64,000 nucleotides of DNA from Streptomyces sp. JH34 (GTDB taxonomy: Bacteria > Actinomycetota > Actinomycetes > Streptomycetales > Streptomycetaceae): positions 2,666,001-2,730,000 of the forward strand of contig NZ_JAJSOO010000001.1 in NCBI RefSeq assembly GCF_029428875.1, read 5' to 3'. Numbering within the stretch: position 1 is the first letter of the stretch; each line of letters opens with the position of its first letter. A program made the translations under genes and the position numbers. The notes under the pieces are model-generated. The model was not told where the DNA came from. It worked only from the letters and a program-made list of their open reading frames with translations, and made no database searches. Positions 25,426 to 32,306 of the stretch are shown piece by piece.

Positions 25426-25567
25426 GGCCGCCCCTCCTCTTTCTCTGCCCCCGCACCCGGCTGCATCAAGCTGCTCACCCCGTGCAGCAACATGCCAGCG
25501 GTTTCGGTGGAGTGCGTGCCAGGACGCTGACAAAGTCATGGGCAGAGGAAAACAAGGGGGAAAAAAG

Positions 25568-25816
25568 ATGAGCAGGAAAGCCCATACGACCGTTTCCAGG
25601 TCCGTCGTCCGTGCGGTTGTCGCAGCCGGGGCGGTCCTGGTGGTCAGCGTGTCGCCGATGCTGACCGGAAGCGCCTTCGCGGAAGGGACGGCGGAGACCG
25701 ACGCCCGTCCCGCCCCGCGCGTCGTCGAGCAGCTCACCGGGGGCGCCTCGGATCTGGTATCCGAGATCCACAAGGGCCTCATCCGCAGGCCCGGGCCGAT
25801 CAACGGATGGCAGTAG
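25568..25816 (+). CDS. Small secreted protein of unknown function
   Basis: The 82-residue product starts at ATG 25568 after AAGGGGG and an A-run. It has a clear Sec-type signal peptide: basic N-terminus (SRKAHTTVSRSVVR), hydrophobic core (AVVAAGAVLVVSVS) and a likely cleavage at SAFA|EG. The mature part is only about 43 residues (PAPRVVEQLTGG ... HKGLIRRPGPINGWQ), with no Cys. It is the first gene on the plus strand before the lanthipeptide kinase, 64 bp upstream of it, and may be part of that cluster (immunity, signalling or unrelated). I know no family for it. Confidence 0.7.
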   Translation: MSRKAHTTVSRSVVRAVVAAGAVLVVSVSPMLTGSAFAEGTAETDARPAPRVVEQLTGGASDLVSEIHKGLIRRPGPINGWQ

Positions 25817-25838
25817 AAGGCCATTCGGCTCCCTGAAC

Positions 25839-25856
25839 AATTCAAATCTTTGAATT
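25839..25856. promoter_or_regulatory. 18-bp AT-rich perfect palindrome upstream of the kinase gene
   Basis: AATTCAAA-tc-TTTGAATT: 8-bp perfect arms, 24 bp upstream of the ATG at 25881. It is nearly pure A/T in a region of over 70% GC and lacks the GC stem of a terminator, so an operator for a cluster regulator is the best guess. Confidence 0.55.
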
Positions 25857-25880
25857 CTGTGAGGGCTTGTGGGGAAGAAC

Positions 25881-27053
25881 ATGGCGGCGACGTTCAAGCC
25901 GCGAGATCTGGACGAAGTCCCGTCGGTGGACGCGCTCCTCGTGCAATTGGGGACCGGACCGTTCGTCCGGGACACGCTGACGGCGCCCGTCGGGCGGAAT
26001 GACTCCTGGGTGGGCGCCACCACCAGCGGGCGGAAGGTCTTCGTCAAGCATCTGATCGGGCCCGGCCCGGATGTCAGGGCACGGATGGGCAGGCTGCTGT
26101 CCTTCGAGCAGTTCGCCGAGGGGCTGCCCACCGCGGCGCTGCGCGGTCCGGCGTTCCTGGGCGCCGACGAGAAGAGCAGTCTCGTGGCGTACGACTACAT
26201 CGAAGATGCCCGCAGTGGTGCCGAGTTGATGATCGACCAGACCTTCGGCCCGTTACTCGCGGAGAACATCGGCCGGGCCATCGGCCTGCTGCACGAGGCG
26301 CCCCTGACCAGCGCGCCGACGCTCGACGACTCCCCGCCGCCGCATCCTCCGCAGGGCTTTCTGCGGGGTCTTCCGCTCCCGGTGTTCGAGTCGCTGAGCT
26401 TCGCCGAGCTACAGGGCTGGCGACTGATGCAGACCGACGAGGCGCTGGTCACGGCCATCGGGCAACTGCGGGAACGAGAGCGGGGAGCTCCCCGTGTGCC
26501 GTCCCACTGCGATCTGCGCGTGGACCAGTTCCTGGTCACGGGCGACGACTTCCTGGTGACCGACTGGGAGGAGTTCCGGCTTGCGGACCCGGCCCGTGAC
26601 GTCGGGGCCTTCGCCGGCGAATGGCTGCACCGCTCCATTCTCGACATCGTCACGACCCGTGGTGACTCGGGCTTCCTGGACATCGAGCTGACGCACGAGG
26701 TGGTGCTCAGCCGCGGCGTGCAGAAGATGCAGCGCCTGCTGCCGCTGGTGCGGAGCTTCTGGCACGGATACCGGCAGGTCCGCCCGCACCTGGATGCCGG
26801 ACTCGCCACCCGGGCCACCGCCTACGCGGGCTGGCACCTGCTCGACCGGCTGATGGCCGGCGCGTCCAGGGCCTCCCGGCTCTCGGGCATCGAGCGGGCC
26901 GCGGCCGGTATCGGACGGGCCGCGCTGATCAACCCCGGGAACTTCGTGACCACACTCGGATTCGAGGAACGTGAGGAAGACGTGGATGAACGTCCTGAAC
27001 TCCTCGGGACAGCAGCGGATGTGCGCGCGGGCGAACGTGAGGCAGCCGCATGA
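25881..27053 (+). CDS. Class V lanthipeptide kinase (APH-fold, LxmK-like)
   Basis: The product has 390 residues from ATG 25881 (GGGGAAG upstream); GTG 25869 in the same frame is an alternative. It is an aminoglycoside phosphotransferase-like protein: a small lobe with VFVKHLIGPG (Lys for ATP), SHCDLRVDQFLV (H209, D211; the usual Asn of HxDxxxxN is Q216) and VTDWEEFRLADPARDVGAF (second metal Asp). In class V systems this enzyme phosphorylates Ser/Thr of the precursor. Residue 125 is encoded by TTA, a codon rare in Streptomyces that needs the bldA tRNA, so expression may be developmentally gated. The stop overlaps the lyase start (ATGA). Confidence 0.87.
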   Translation: MAATFKPRDLDEVPSVDALLVQLGTGPFVRDTLTAPVGRNDSWVGATTSGRKVFVKHLIGPGPDVRARMGRLLSFEQFAEGLPTAALRGPAFLGADEKSSLVAYDYIEDARSGAELMIDQTFGPLLAENIGRAIGLLHEAPLTSAPTLDDSPPPHPPQGFLRGLPLPVFESLSFAELQGWRLMQTDEALVTAIGQLRERERGAPRVPSHCDLRVDQFLVTGDDFLVTDWEEFRLADPARDVGAFAGEWLHRSILDIVTTRGDSGFLDIELTHEVVLSRGVQKMQRLLPLVRSFWHGYRQVRPHLDAGLATRATAYAGWHLLDRLMAGASRASRLSGIERAAAGIGRAALINPGNFVTTLGFEEREEDVDERPELLGTAADVRAGEREAAA

Positions 27054-28069
27054 GTGAGGACTCGGTGGGTTCCCTTTCCACCTCGCTGCCGCCACGGCTG
27101 CGGGAGGCTCTCGGCCTCGTGACCGTCGCCCCGGACGGCTCACGGGCCACGGTGAGCGACCGTGAGATCGAGGCGGACAGCCCGCGGGAGATGCGCCGGC
27201 TGCTGGCCGAGGCCCTGTACGACATCCTGCACGCCGGACAGTTCGTGGAGAAGGGGGCACTCTCCTTCCGCCTGCGCGACGAGGCGTTCGAGAAGGTCCT
27301 CGGCACCGCGGCTCCGCACGAGTGGAGCACGGCCCGTGCCCGGGTGCAGCTTCCACCGGACGGGGGCCGTCCGGGACGTGTCCTGGTCGAACGGGACGGG
27401 GTACGGGTGTGGGTGGAGGCCGGGAGCATCCGGGAGGGCGGGCCCCTCACCGCGGGTCAGGTCGTGACGCTCGACGTGCCCGCACGGCGCCCCGCGCTCT
27501 CACCCGGTTTCTTCGTCGTGGACGGCACCGTGCCCCGCAGCCCGCAACGCGAACTCCTGCGCGTGTACATCCACATCACCCGCTGGCAGGACGCCGCCGC
27601 TGTCTGGCGGAAAGCCCTCGGGCATCTCGAGGGGAACGGCATCGCGTACCGCTCGAAGATCCTCTCGGCCAAGGCGCTGTACCCCCGGAGGGACGCTCTG
27701 GTGGTCTATCTGGGCCAGGAGTCATGGCATCAGGTGTCCGCGCTGGCCGAGGCGTTGCGCGGGGTCGACGGCCTCGGGCAGGAGACCTCCGTCTTCTCCG
27801 AGCCGGTGGCCCCTGGTGTCGCCGTGGCCTGGGAGCCCGAGGACGATCGTCCCGGCATGTCCGGACTGAGCTTCGGACAGCACCGGGCCACCGCTCTGGC
27901 CCATGCCCTGCTCGACAGCGCTGTGGACGGAGTTCCCGAGGAACGCGCGGTCGTCAGCCGGTTCACCGAGGCGGGAATCGACCCCGCTCGTCCGGCGAGG
28001 AACACCGCCTCCCCTGATTTTCCGACGGCGCCTGACGGCCCGCGGGAAGCGAACCTCGTATCCGCCTGA
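27050..28069 (+). CDS. HopA1-like phosphothreonine/serine lyase (LxmY-like)
   Basis: The 339-residue protein has a HopA1 effector-type fold: LLAEALYDILHAGQFVEK near 50-65, PGFFVVDGTVPR, RVYIHITRWQDAAAVWRKAL, YRSKILSAKALYPRRDALVVYL and GLSFGQHRATALAHALL. The Lys/Arg-rich KILSAKALYPRRDALVVY region is the part expected to remove phosphate from pSer/pThr to give dehydroamino acids. It overlaps the kinase gene by 4 bp, so the two are made together. The stop is followed by a 225-bp untranslated stretch before the first precursor. Confidence 0.85.
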   Translation: MSEDSVGSLSTSLPPRLREALGLVTVAPDGSRATVSDREIEADSPREMRRLLAEALYDILHAGQFVEKGALSFRLRDEAFEKVLGTAAPHEWSTARARVQLPPDGGRPGRVLVERDGVRVWVEAGSIREGGPLTAGQVVTLDVPARRPALSPGFFVVDGTVPRSPQRELLRVYIHITRWQDAAAVWRKALGHLEGNGIAYRSKILSAKALYPRRDALVVYLGQESWHQVSALAEALRGVDGLGQETSVFSEPVAPGVAVAWEPEDDRPGMSGLSFGQHRATALAHALLDSAVDGVPEERAVVSRFTEAGIDPARPARNTASPDFPTAPDGPREANLVSA

Positions 28070-28251
28070 AGTAACGGCGGACACGGGTCGCAAGATCGCT
28101 CCTCCCTCGTCGAGGCCTTCGCCTCGCAGCGAGGAGCGAGCAGTGAACAGTTCCACTGCCGTTGCGCCGCCGGCTCAGGCCGGTGTGCCGCATCGGCGCG
28201 CGCGGTCAGCTGCGACGTGAGACCTGCTGCTGACCGAACGCTCCCTCAAGC

Positions 28252-28271
28252 CTGCCGGCGATGGCCGGCAG
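28252..28271 (+). promoter_or_regulatory. Intercistronic hairpin before precursor 1
   Basis: CTGCCGGC-gatg-GCCGGCAG, 8-bp perfect arms, 23 bp before the ATG of the first precursor. It lies in the 225-bp leader (28070-28294) that otherwise shows no gene. The hairpin before precursor 3 begins with the same CTGCCGG stem. Confidence 0.6.
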
Positions 28272-28294
28272 TCACGGCAAGGAGAGGGAGACCC

Positions 28295-28449
28295 ATGGAG
28301 AAGACCACCGCGATCATGGAGCTGATGGCCGGATACGAGGCCTACAGCGACGCGCGTGAGCTGAACGTGACGGCCGCCGCCGAGGCGCCCGCCACCACGC
28401 CCGCCTGCCTCGCCAGCGCCACCGCCAGCTTCGTGGCCAGCCAGTTCTC
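28295..28449 (+). repeat. 155-bp direct repeat, copy 1 (copy 2 at 28823-28977)
   Basis: The first 155 nt of precursor genes 1 and 3 are identical at an offset of 528 bp. The match begins at the ATG; the upstream flanks differ. It points to recent duplication or gene conversion limited to the coding part. Confidence 0.92.
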
Positions 28450-28477
28450 GGCCAGGACGATCGCCGGCGGCTGCTGA
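28295..28477 (+). CDS. Class V lanthipeptide precursor 1
   Basis: A 60-residue peptide; ATG 28295 follows GGAGAGGGAG. The leader carries MEKTTAIMELMAGYEAYSD and ELNVTAAAEAPA; the core probably begins near APATTPAC (residue 31-38). The core has Ser/Thr at nine or so positions, C38 and a C-terminal C60. T55 and C60 enclose TIAGGC, the right shape for an AviMeCys ring once C60 is decarboxylated. It is nearly identical to precursor 3 (single difference R54K). Confidence 0.9.
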   Translation: MEKTTAIMELMAGYEAYSDARELNVTAAAEAPATTPACLASATASFVASQFSARTIAGGC

Positions 28478-28508
28478 ACCCGGGGACTCTCTGTTCGCCC
28501 CGTCGACG

Positions 28509-28532
28509 GCGCCCGAGCAACCGCCCGGGCGC
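28509..28532 (+). promoter_or_regulatory. Intercistronic hairpin before precursor 2
   Basis: GCGCCCG (28509-28515) pairs with CGGGCGC (28526-28532), in the 84-bp gap between precursors 1 and 2 and 29 bp before the next start. It has the same position as the hairpins before precursors 1 and 3. Confidence 0.5.
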
Positions 28533-28561
28533 TGACCTAAGGAAATGAAAGAGGAACAAAA

Positions 28562-28756
28562 ATGGACAAGTCCATGGCCATCATGGAGCTCGTTTCGAAC
28601 TACGACGCCTACGCGGACGTCGACGAGCTGAACATCACGGCCGCCGCCGACGCGCCGGCGACCACCCCCGTGTGCGCGGCGAGTATCGCCAGCTCCAGCT
28701 GGTGCGCCGCGTCGGCGAGCGCGGTCAGCGGTGCCACGTACGAGCTGACCTGCTGA
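28562..28756 (+). CDS. Class V lanthipeptide precursor 2
   Basis: A 64-residue peptide starting at ATG 28562 after AAGGAAATG. The leader resembles the others (MDKSMAIMELVSNYDAYAD, ELNITAAADAPA), but the core is different: APATTPVC, then ASSSWCAASAS and GATYELTC, with Cys at 38, 48 and 64. T59 and C64 have the same T-x4-C spacing as the other precursors, suggesting the same C-terminal ring. An extra Cys (C48) allows one more thioether ring, so the product should differ from that of precursors 1 and 3. Confidence 0.9.
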   Translation: MDKSMAIMELVSNYDAYADVDELNITAAADAPATTPVCAASIASSSWCAASASAVSGATYELTC

Positions 28757-28767
28757 CCGACCCGAAC

Positions 28768-28787
28768 CTGCCGGTGACCGCCGGCAG
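28768..28787 (+). promoter_or_regulatory. Intercistronic hairpin before precursor 3
   Basis: CTGCCGG (28768-28774), tgaccg, CCGGCAG (28781-28787). The stem is shared with the hairpin before precursor 1, and it lies 35 bp before the start codon. Confidence 0.55.
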
Positions 28788-28822
28788 CTCTCCACCAGGA
28801 GAGCACGAGAAAGGGAAATCCC

Positions 28823-28977
28823 ATGGAGAAGACCACCGCGATCATGGAGCTGATGGCCGGATACGAGGCCTACAGCGACGCGCGTGAGCTGAACGTGACG
28901 GCCGCCGCCGAGGCGCCCGCCACCACGCCCGCCTGCCTCGCCAGCGCCACCGCCAGCTTCGTGGCCAGCCAGTTCTC
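28823..28977 (+). repeat. 155-bp direct repeat, copy 2 (copy 1 at 28295-28449)
   Basis: Second copy of the identical 5' part of the precursor genes. Homologous recombination between the copies would delete precursor 2. Confidence 0.92.
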
Positions 28978-29005
28978 CGCGAAGACCATCGCCGGAGGCT
29001 GCTGA
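28823..29005 (+). CDS. Class V lanthipeptide precursor 3 (near copy of precursor 1)
   Basis: A 60-residue peptide, ATG 28823 after GAGAAAGGGA. The protein equals precursor 1 except for Lys in place of Arg at 54. The first 155 nt are identical to those of precursor 1, including all silent positions; five substitutions are all in the last 34 nt. C38 and C60 and the TIAGGC end are kept. Both copies are intact, so the same compound could be made in two forms or simply at a higher dose. Confidence 0.9.
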   Translation: MEKTTAIMELMAGYEAYSDARELNVTAAAEAPATTPACLASATASFVASQFSAKTIAGGC

Positions 29006-29013
29006 TCGTGGCT

Positions 29014-29070
29014 CGCCGGTCGGCCGGTCGCGGAACCGTACTTCGTATACCCGCGGCCGGCCGGCCGGCG
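29014..29070 (+). terminator. 20-bp RNA hairpin after the precursor genes
   Basis: Arms at 29014-29033 and 29051-29070 pair over 20 positions, with only two G-U wobbles and a 17-nt loop. It begins 8 bp after the last precursor stop, with no U-tract behind it. It could be a partial terminator or a 3'-end stabiliser that makes precursor mRNA more abundant than the downstream enzyme mRNA. No gene lies between 29006 and 29209. Confidence 0.65.
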
Positions 29071-29209
29071 GTCTTCCCCCCCCTCCCTCACCCCTTCCGA
29101 GACCGGGTCGCCGGAGCCGGGCCCGGCCCGATCGGCCTCTCCGGCCCGCCCTCCCGGCGCCTCGATCCGACGACCTCGCTCACTCACACACGGGACGGAC
29201 ACCAGACCG

Positions 29210-30220
29210 ATGGCACATGAAGCGGACCGCGGAGATCTGCTGGAGATGGCGGACCTCCTCACACCCTCCACGATCCGTGCCGCGGCAACGCTCCGCATAG
29301 CGGACCATCTCGCCTCCGGTGTCGATGTGCCGGAGAAACTCGCTGAGCTCACCGGCACCCGCCCGGACCTGCTGGATCTGCTGTTGCGGCATCTGGCGTC
29401 GAAGGGCGTCCTGACGGAGGAGGGCGGCAGGTACGCCGTCACCGAGCTCGGCGACCGGTTGCGTGCGGACCATCCGGACAGTCTGCGCGACCACCTGACG
29501 GCAGAGGGCCTCTACGGCCGGGCCGAGCTGTCCATGGTGAACATCCTGCACACCGTCCGCACCGGTGAGCCCGCCCACGCCACCGTCTTCGGGCGCGGTT
29601 ACTGGGAGAGCGTCAACGAGGACCCCGCTTTCGTCGAGGCCCTGGAACAGAGCGAGAGCAAGCCCCAGCTCGGCTGGGGGGCAGAGCTGATCTTCGACAG
29701 CTACGACTGGGGCGGCGTCGGGCGGGTCGTGGACGTGGGCGGCCACAGCGGAGCCATCCTCATGGAACTCCTGCGGCAACAGCCCCACCTGCACGGCACG
29801 CTGGTTGATCTGCGTAACGTGGCCGAGGTCGCGGGGCGCCGGTTCGCCGCGGAGGGCCTCGGTGACCGGGCCGAGGCGGTCACAGGGAGTTTCTTCGAAC
29901 CACTGCCCACCGGCGGCGACGTCTACCTGCTCTCGGCGATCCTCGCCGACTGGTCCGACGAACAGGCCACGGCGATCCTGCGCCGCTGCGCGGAGGCCGC
30001 GGGCCCCTCTGGGAAGGTCGTGCTCGCGGAAGTCAGCCTCCAGGTGCCACGAGAGGCACCCGGGTCAGCCGCCATGGAGCTGTGGCTGCGGGCCACCATG
30101 CCCGCTCCGGTGCGCTCGGCCGAGCAGCTGAAGGCCCTGGGGGCGGCGGCGGGCCTGCGCGTGACGTGGGAGGGCCCGGCGACCCCCGTACGGTCGATCC
30201 TGGAGTTCTCGCCGTGCTGA
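29210..30220 (+). CDS. SAM-dependent methyltransferase, OMT-like but lacking catalytic His
   Basis: The 336-residue protein has an N-terminal winged-helix dimerisation domain (ADLLTPSTIRAAATLRIADHLASG) and a C-terminal Rossmann domain with VVDVGGHSGAILMELL (SAM-binding) and GSFFEPLPTGGDVYLLSAILADW. In plant-type/antibiotic O-methyltransferases the last segment reads LHDW with the catalytic His; here it is LADW (A246), so proton abstraction from a hydroxyl is unlikely. N-methylation of the peptide N-terminus, as in lexapeptide, fits better (inference). The stop overlaps the ABC ATPase start by 7 bp. Confidence 0.88.
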   Translation: MAHEADRGDLLEMADLLTPSTIRAAATLRIADHLASGVDVPEKLAELTGTRPDLLDLLLRHLASKGVLTEEGGRYAVTELGDRLRADHPDSLRDHLTAEGLYGRAELSMVNILHTVRTGEPAHATVFGRGYWESVNEDPAFVEALEQSESKPQLGWGAELIFDSYDWGGVGRVVDVGGHSGAILMELLRQQPHLHGTLVDLRNVAEVAGRRFAAEGLGDRAEAVTGSFFEPLPTGGDVYLLSAILADWSDEQATAILRRCAEAAGPSGKVVLAEVSLQVPREAPGSAAMELWLRATMPAPVRSAEQLKALGAAAGLRVTWEGPATPVRSILEFSPC

Positions 30221-31104
30221 GCTTCGACGCCGTCAGCAAGAGCTTCGGTGAGCGCCGCGTCCTGGACGGCCTCACCTTCCACGTGAAGCCGGGCGAACTC
30301 TTCGGGTTCTGCGGTGCCAACGGTGCCGGCAAGACCACCGCGATGCGCATCGCGCTGGGAGTGGCCAGGGCGGACTCGGGCTCCGTGCTCTGGGGCGGTG
30401 CAGAGGTGGACGCGCTCTCCCGGCAGCGGTTCGGCTACATGCCGGAGGAGCGCGGCCTCTACGCAAAGATGACGCCCCTCGACCAACTCGTCCACTTCGG
30501 GCGGCTGAGCGGCGTACGGCCTCGAGAGGCCGGGCGCAGCGCGGCGGAGTGGATGGAGCGGCTCGGTGTGGTGGCCCGCCCGAAGGACACGCTGGAGAAG
30601 CTGTCCCTCGGCAACCAGCAGAAGGTCCAGCTCATAGCGGCTCTCATCCACGATCCCGCCGTACTGATCCTCGACGAGCCGTTCTCCGGACTGGACCCGG
30701 TGGCCGTGGACGCCATGGCCGACGTACTGCTCGAACGCGCGCGCGACGGGGCACCGGTCGTCTTCTCCAGTCACCAACTGGGGCTCGTGGAGCGGCTGTG
30801 CGACCGCATCGGGATCCTGCACGGCGGCCGTCTGGTCGCCGACGGGACCGTCAGGGAGCTGCGCCGTGACGTCGGCGGCCCGGAGCGGATCCGGCTTTCG
30901 GTGTCGGACGTCCCACCCGGCTGGGCGCGAGGTCTCTCCGGGGTACGGACGCTGACCGAGGAGGACGGGGTGACCACCCTGGAGCTGGAGTCCGACCTGG
31001 CCGCGCGGGGGGCCCTGGCCGCGGCGCAGGTCGTGGGGCGTGTGGAGTACTTCGGTCGGCAGGAAGCCGAACTCGCGGACATATTCAGGGAGTCGGTGGC
31101 ATGA
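30214..31104 (+). CDS. ABC transporter ATPase (NatA-like), lanthipeptide cluster
   Basis: The 296-residue product starts at GTG 30214 within the methyltransferase stop region. Walker A GANGAGKTT, signature LSLGNQQKVQLIAAL, Walker B AVLILDEPFSGLDPVA, H-loop SSHQL. The C-terminal domain (about 220-296) is typical of NatA/drug-export ATPases. It pairs with the next gene. In lanthipeptide clusters such systems often give self-immunity. Confidence 0.93.
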   Translation: MLSFDAVSKSFGERRVLDGLTFHVKPGELFGFCGANGAGKTTAMRIALGVARADSGSVLWGGAEVDALSRQRFGYMPEERGLYAKMTPLDQLVHFGRLSGVRPREAGRSAAEWMERLGVVARPKDTLEKLSLGNQQKVQLIAALIHDPAVLILDEPFSGLDPVAVDAMADVLLERARDGAPVVFSSHQLGLVERLCDRIGILHGGRLVADGTVRELRRDVGGPERIRLSVSDVPPGWARGLSGVRTLTEEDGVTTLELESDLAARGALAAAQVVGRVEYFGRQEAELADIFRESVA

Positions 31105-32279
31105 GCAGGGGCTGGAACACCGACCTGGCGCTCATCAGGGTCGTCGCTGCCCGTGAGATCACCGGGCAGTTGCGCAGCAAGGCCTTCTGGGCGTCGCTAC
31201 TCGTGACCGCCGCCATGCTCTGCCTGTCCTTCTCGCTGTCCGGTGTCCTGGGCGACGGGGATGACGGCCCCGTGACGGTGGGCGTGACGGACGGCCGGAG
31301 CACGGTCACCGAGGCACTGCGGTCCGAGGCCACGGTCAAGGAGTACCCGGACGTGGGCAGCGCCCGGGCAGCTGTGCGGGAAGAGGCGGTCGACGCGGCT
31401 GTGCTGCCCGCCGGCGAGGTGATCGTCCTGCGGGAGCTGCCGGAAGCCCTGGCCCGTACGATCCAGCAGGCCGAGCGGACGGCGGACCACGTCGAGCGGT
31501 TGCGGGAGCTCGGCGCCACTCCCGGCGAGGCGGAACGGGCGTTCGTGTCACGGGGGCTGAGTGTCACCGCCCTCGACGAGGACGCCGCCGAGGTGCAGGA
31601 GCGGACGATGACCGCGGGCCTCGGGGTGTTCCTCCTGTTCGTCCTGATGCTGATCTCCGGCCTCGGGATCGCCCAGGGTGTCGCGGAGGAGAAGTCCAGC
31701 CGCATCGTCGAGGTGCTGCTGGCGAAGGTCCAGGCCTGGCACCTGCTGGCGGGCAAGATCGTCGGTCTCGGGGCGGCCGCACTGGTCCAGATCCTGCTGA
31801 TGATGACCGTGGCTCTGGGCGGGGCGATCAGCTTCGGCGTGCTCCACGCACCGCTGGACGCGATCGGCACCGCCGCCAACCTGCTGCTCTGGTTCGTGCC
31901 GGGATACGTGCTGTTCGTGACCCTCTACGCGGTGGCCGGCGCGCTGGTCTCCCGCCAGGAGGACGTCAGCCACGTGATCGGGCCGGTGAACATGCTCCAG
32001 ATGCTGAGCCTGGTGGGGCCTGTGCTGGCGGTGCAGGGCAGTTCCGACGAGTCGCTGCTGACCGTCGTCTCGATGGTCCCCGGCCTGTCATGGGCCGCGA
32101 TGCCGGTGCGGATGGCGGCCGGGGACGTGCCGTGGTGGCAGGTGTCCGTGGCGTTCGTCCTGATGCTGCTGGCGATCGCGGGCCTGGTCCGCGTCGGCGG
32201 CCGGGTCTACCGCGGCGGCCTGCTCAGGTACGGCGGGATCGTCAGGCTCAGAGAGGTCCTGCGTAGTGCGTCGTACTGA
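31101..32279 (+). CDS. ABC-2 type permease (NatB-like), lanthipeptide cluster
   Basis: The 392-residue protein overlaps the ATPase gene by 4 bp (ATGA). An N-terminal helix, a large extracytoplasmic domain (about 55-170) and five or six helices (about 175-375) follow the NatB plan, with GIAQGVAEEKSSRIVEVLLAKVQAWHLLAGKIVG as the conserved cytoplasmic segment. Partner of the preceding ATPase; immunity or export. Confidence 0.92.
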   Translation: MSRGWNTDLALIRVVAAREITGQLRSKAFWASLLVTAAMLCLSFSLSGVLGDGDDGPVTVGVTDGRSTVTEALRSEATVKEYPDVGSARAAVREEAVDAAVLPAGEVIVLRELPEALARTIQQAERTADHVERLRELGATPGEAERAFVSRGLSVTALDEDAAEVQERTMTAGLGVFLLFVLMLISGLGIAQGVAEEKSSRIVEVLLAKVQAWHLLAGKIVGLGAAALVQILLMMTVALGGAISFGVLHAPLDAIGTAANLLLWFVPGYVLFVTLYAVAGALVSRQEDVSHVIGPVNMLQMLSLVGPVLAVQGSSDESLLTVVSMVPGLSWAAMPVRMAAGDVPWWQVSVAFVLMLLAIAGLVRVGGRVYRGGLLRYGGIVRLREVLRSASY

Positions 32280-32306
32280 CAGCGTTGCCGCTAAGGGGAG
32301 TTGGGC

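Noticed and set aside
23685..25493. A 602-codon frame antisense to the deacylase
   Set aside because: The plus strand carries HxH and other amidohydrolase motifs; the antisense runs through the terminator hairpin.
28295..29005. Insertion sequence or transposition origin for the duplicated precursor genes
   Set aside because: No transposase, terminal inverted repeats or target duplications surround the copies; gene conversion is simpler.
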